Notes under the pieces: generated by a model
Told to the model about the DNA's origin: nothing
The model's input: the letters and a program-made list of their open reading frames with translations, nothing else
Databases searched by the model: none
Part shown: positions 63,881-64,000 of the stretch, in pieces
Layout of the letters: each line of letters opens with the position of its first letter
Position numbering within the stretch: the stretch's first letter is position 1
Source of the DNA: Vespa crabro
Taxonomy: Eukaryota; Arthropoda; Insecta; Hymenoptera; Vespidae
DNA length: 64,000 nt
NCBI RefSeq assembly: GCF_910589235.1
Contig: NC_060977.1
Location: forward strand, 1,753,501-1,817,500
Direction: 5' to 3'
Translations under genes and position numbers: made by a program

Positions 63881-64000
63881 ATTATAAACATATGATCGCA
63901 TATACAGAGATATATATATATATATATACACATACATATGTATTGTATGTAATATGTTCAATGATAATTTATTATTCGATGCTTTGATCGACTATCTTTT

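Larger units (their letters stand above)
56887..64000. other. 7 kb repeat-rich block downstream of the Ser-rich gene
   Basis: No believable coding exon on either strand up to the window edge. Contains (GAT)n near 57308-57355, (CTAT)n near 57429-57467, T and A runs, (ATT)n 58970-59070, (TA)n at 59749-59784, 60004-60037, 62455-62501 and 63572-63612, (CT)n at 62320-62385 and 63177-63218, (GGA)n near 62665-62730 and (TAA)n 63779-63880. Two listed candidates, a small inverted-repeat element and a degenerate tandem repeat, lie inside. It may be a long 3' UTR of the upstream gene. Confidence 0.55.

Overview
The window is nuclear DNA from an insect. It is strongly AT-rich and full of (TA)n, (ATT)n, (CT)n and homopolymer tracts. 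Genes have many short exons with GT/AG introns, and the encoded proteins match animal families. The compact AT-rich introns and the protein variants point to Hymenoptera (bee or wasp), but that is an inference. I see no prokaryotic, viral or CRISPR content. All gene models below were assembled by hand from reading frame, splice sites, phase continuity and protein-family similarity; every listed model closes in frame.

Layout. (1) 87-5918: four small genes. ATP synthase subunit f and a PHOSPHO2-type HAD phosphatase lie on the minus strand. Mediator subunit MED6 and an unrecognised 148-residue membrane protein lie on the plus strand. (2) 6723-12077 (minus): a 14-exon sidestep-family neuronal receptor with five Ig domains, FN3, a membrane segment and a C-terminal PDZ ligand. 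(3) About 13.1-23.6 kb: a 10 kb block with no coding exon, full of microsatellites, possibly a long 3' UTR of the next gene. (4) 23656-29033 (minus): FBXO11, an F-box, beta-helix and UBR-box E3 subunit, divergent from RCE1, the CAAX protease (29509-31453, plus). (5) 32954-37004 (minus): KCTD3/SHKBP1, a BTB plus WD-repeat protein. (6) 37.0-40.3 kb: noncoding. (7) 40304-45199 (minus): CFAP410 (C21orf2), a ciliary leucine-rich-repeat protein, with a candidate alternative terminal exon. (8) 45829-47873 (minus): CWC27, a spliceosomal cyclophilin. (9) 49678-51117 (plus): SLC25A10, the mitochondrial dicarboxylate carrier. (10) 54335-56886 (plus): a two-exon Ser-rich basic protein I do not recognise, followed by about 7 kb of repeat-rich noncoding DNA.

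The genes are ordinary independent eukaryotic loci, mostly housekeeping (mitochondria, transcription, splicing, prenyl-protein processing, ubiquitination) with one neural receptor. They do not form an operon-like or defence system, and I found no convincing new biological system. The points most worth a second look are the competing C-terminal exons of CFAP410, the two unrecognised proteins, a roughly 295 bp foldback element, a degenerate tandem repeat in the sidestep intron, and the two long repeat-rich noncoding blocks.
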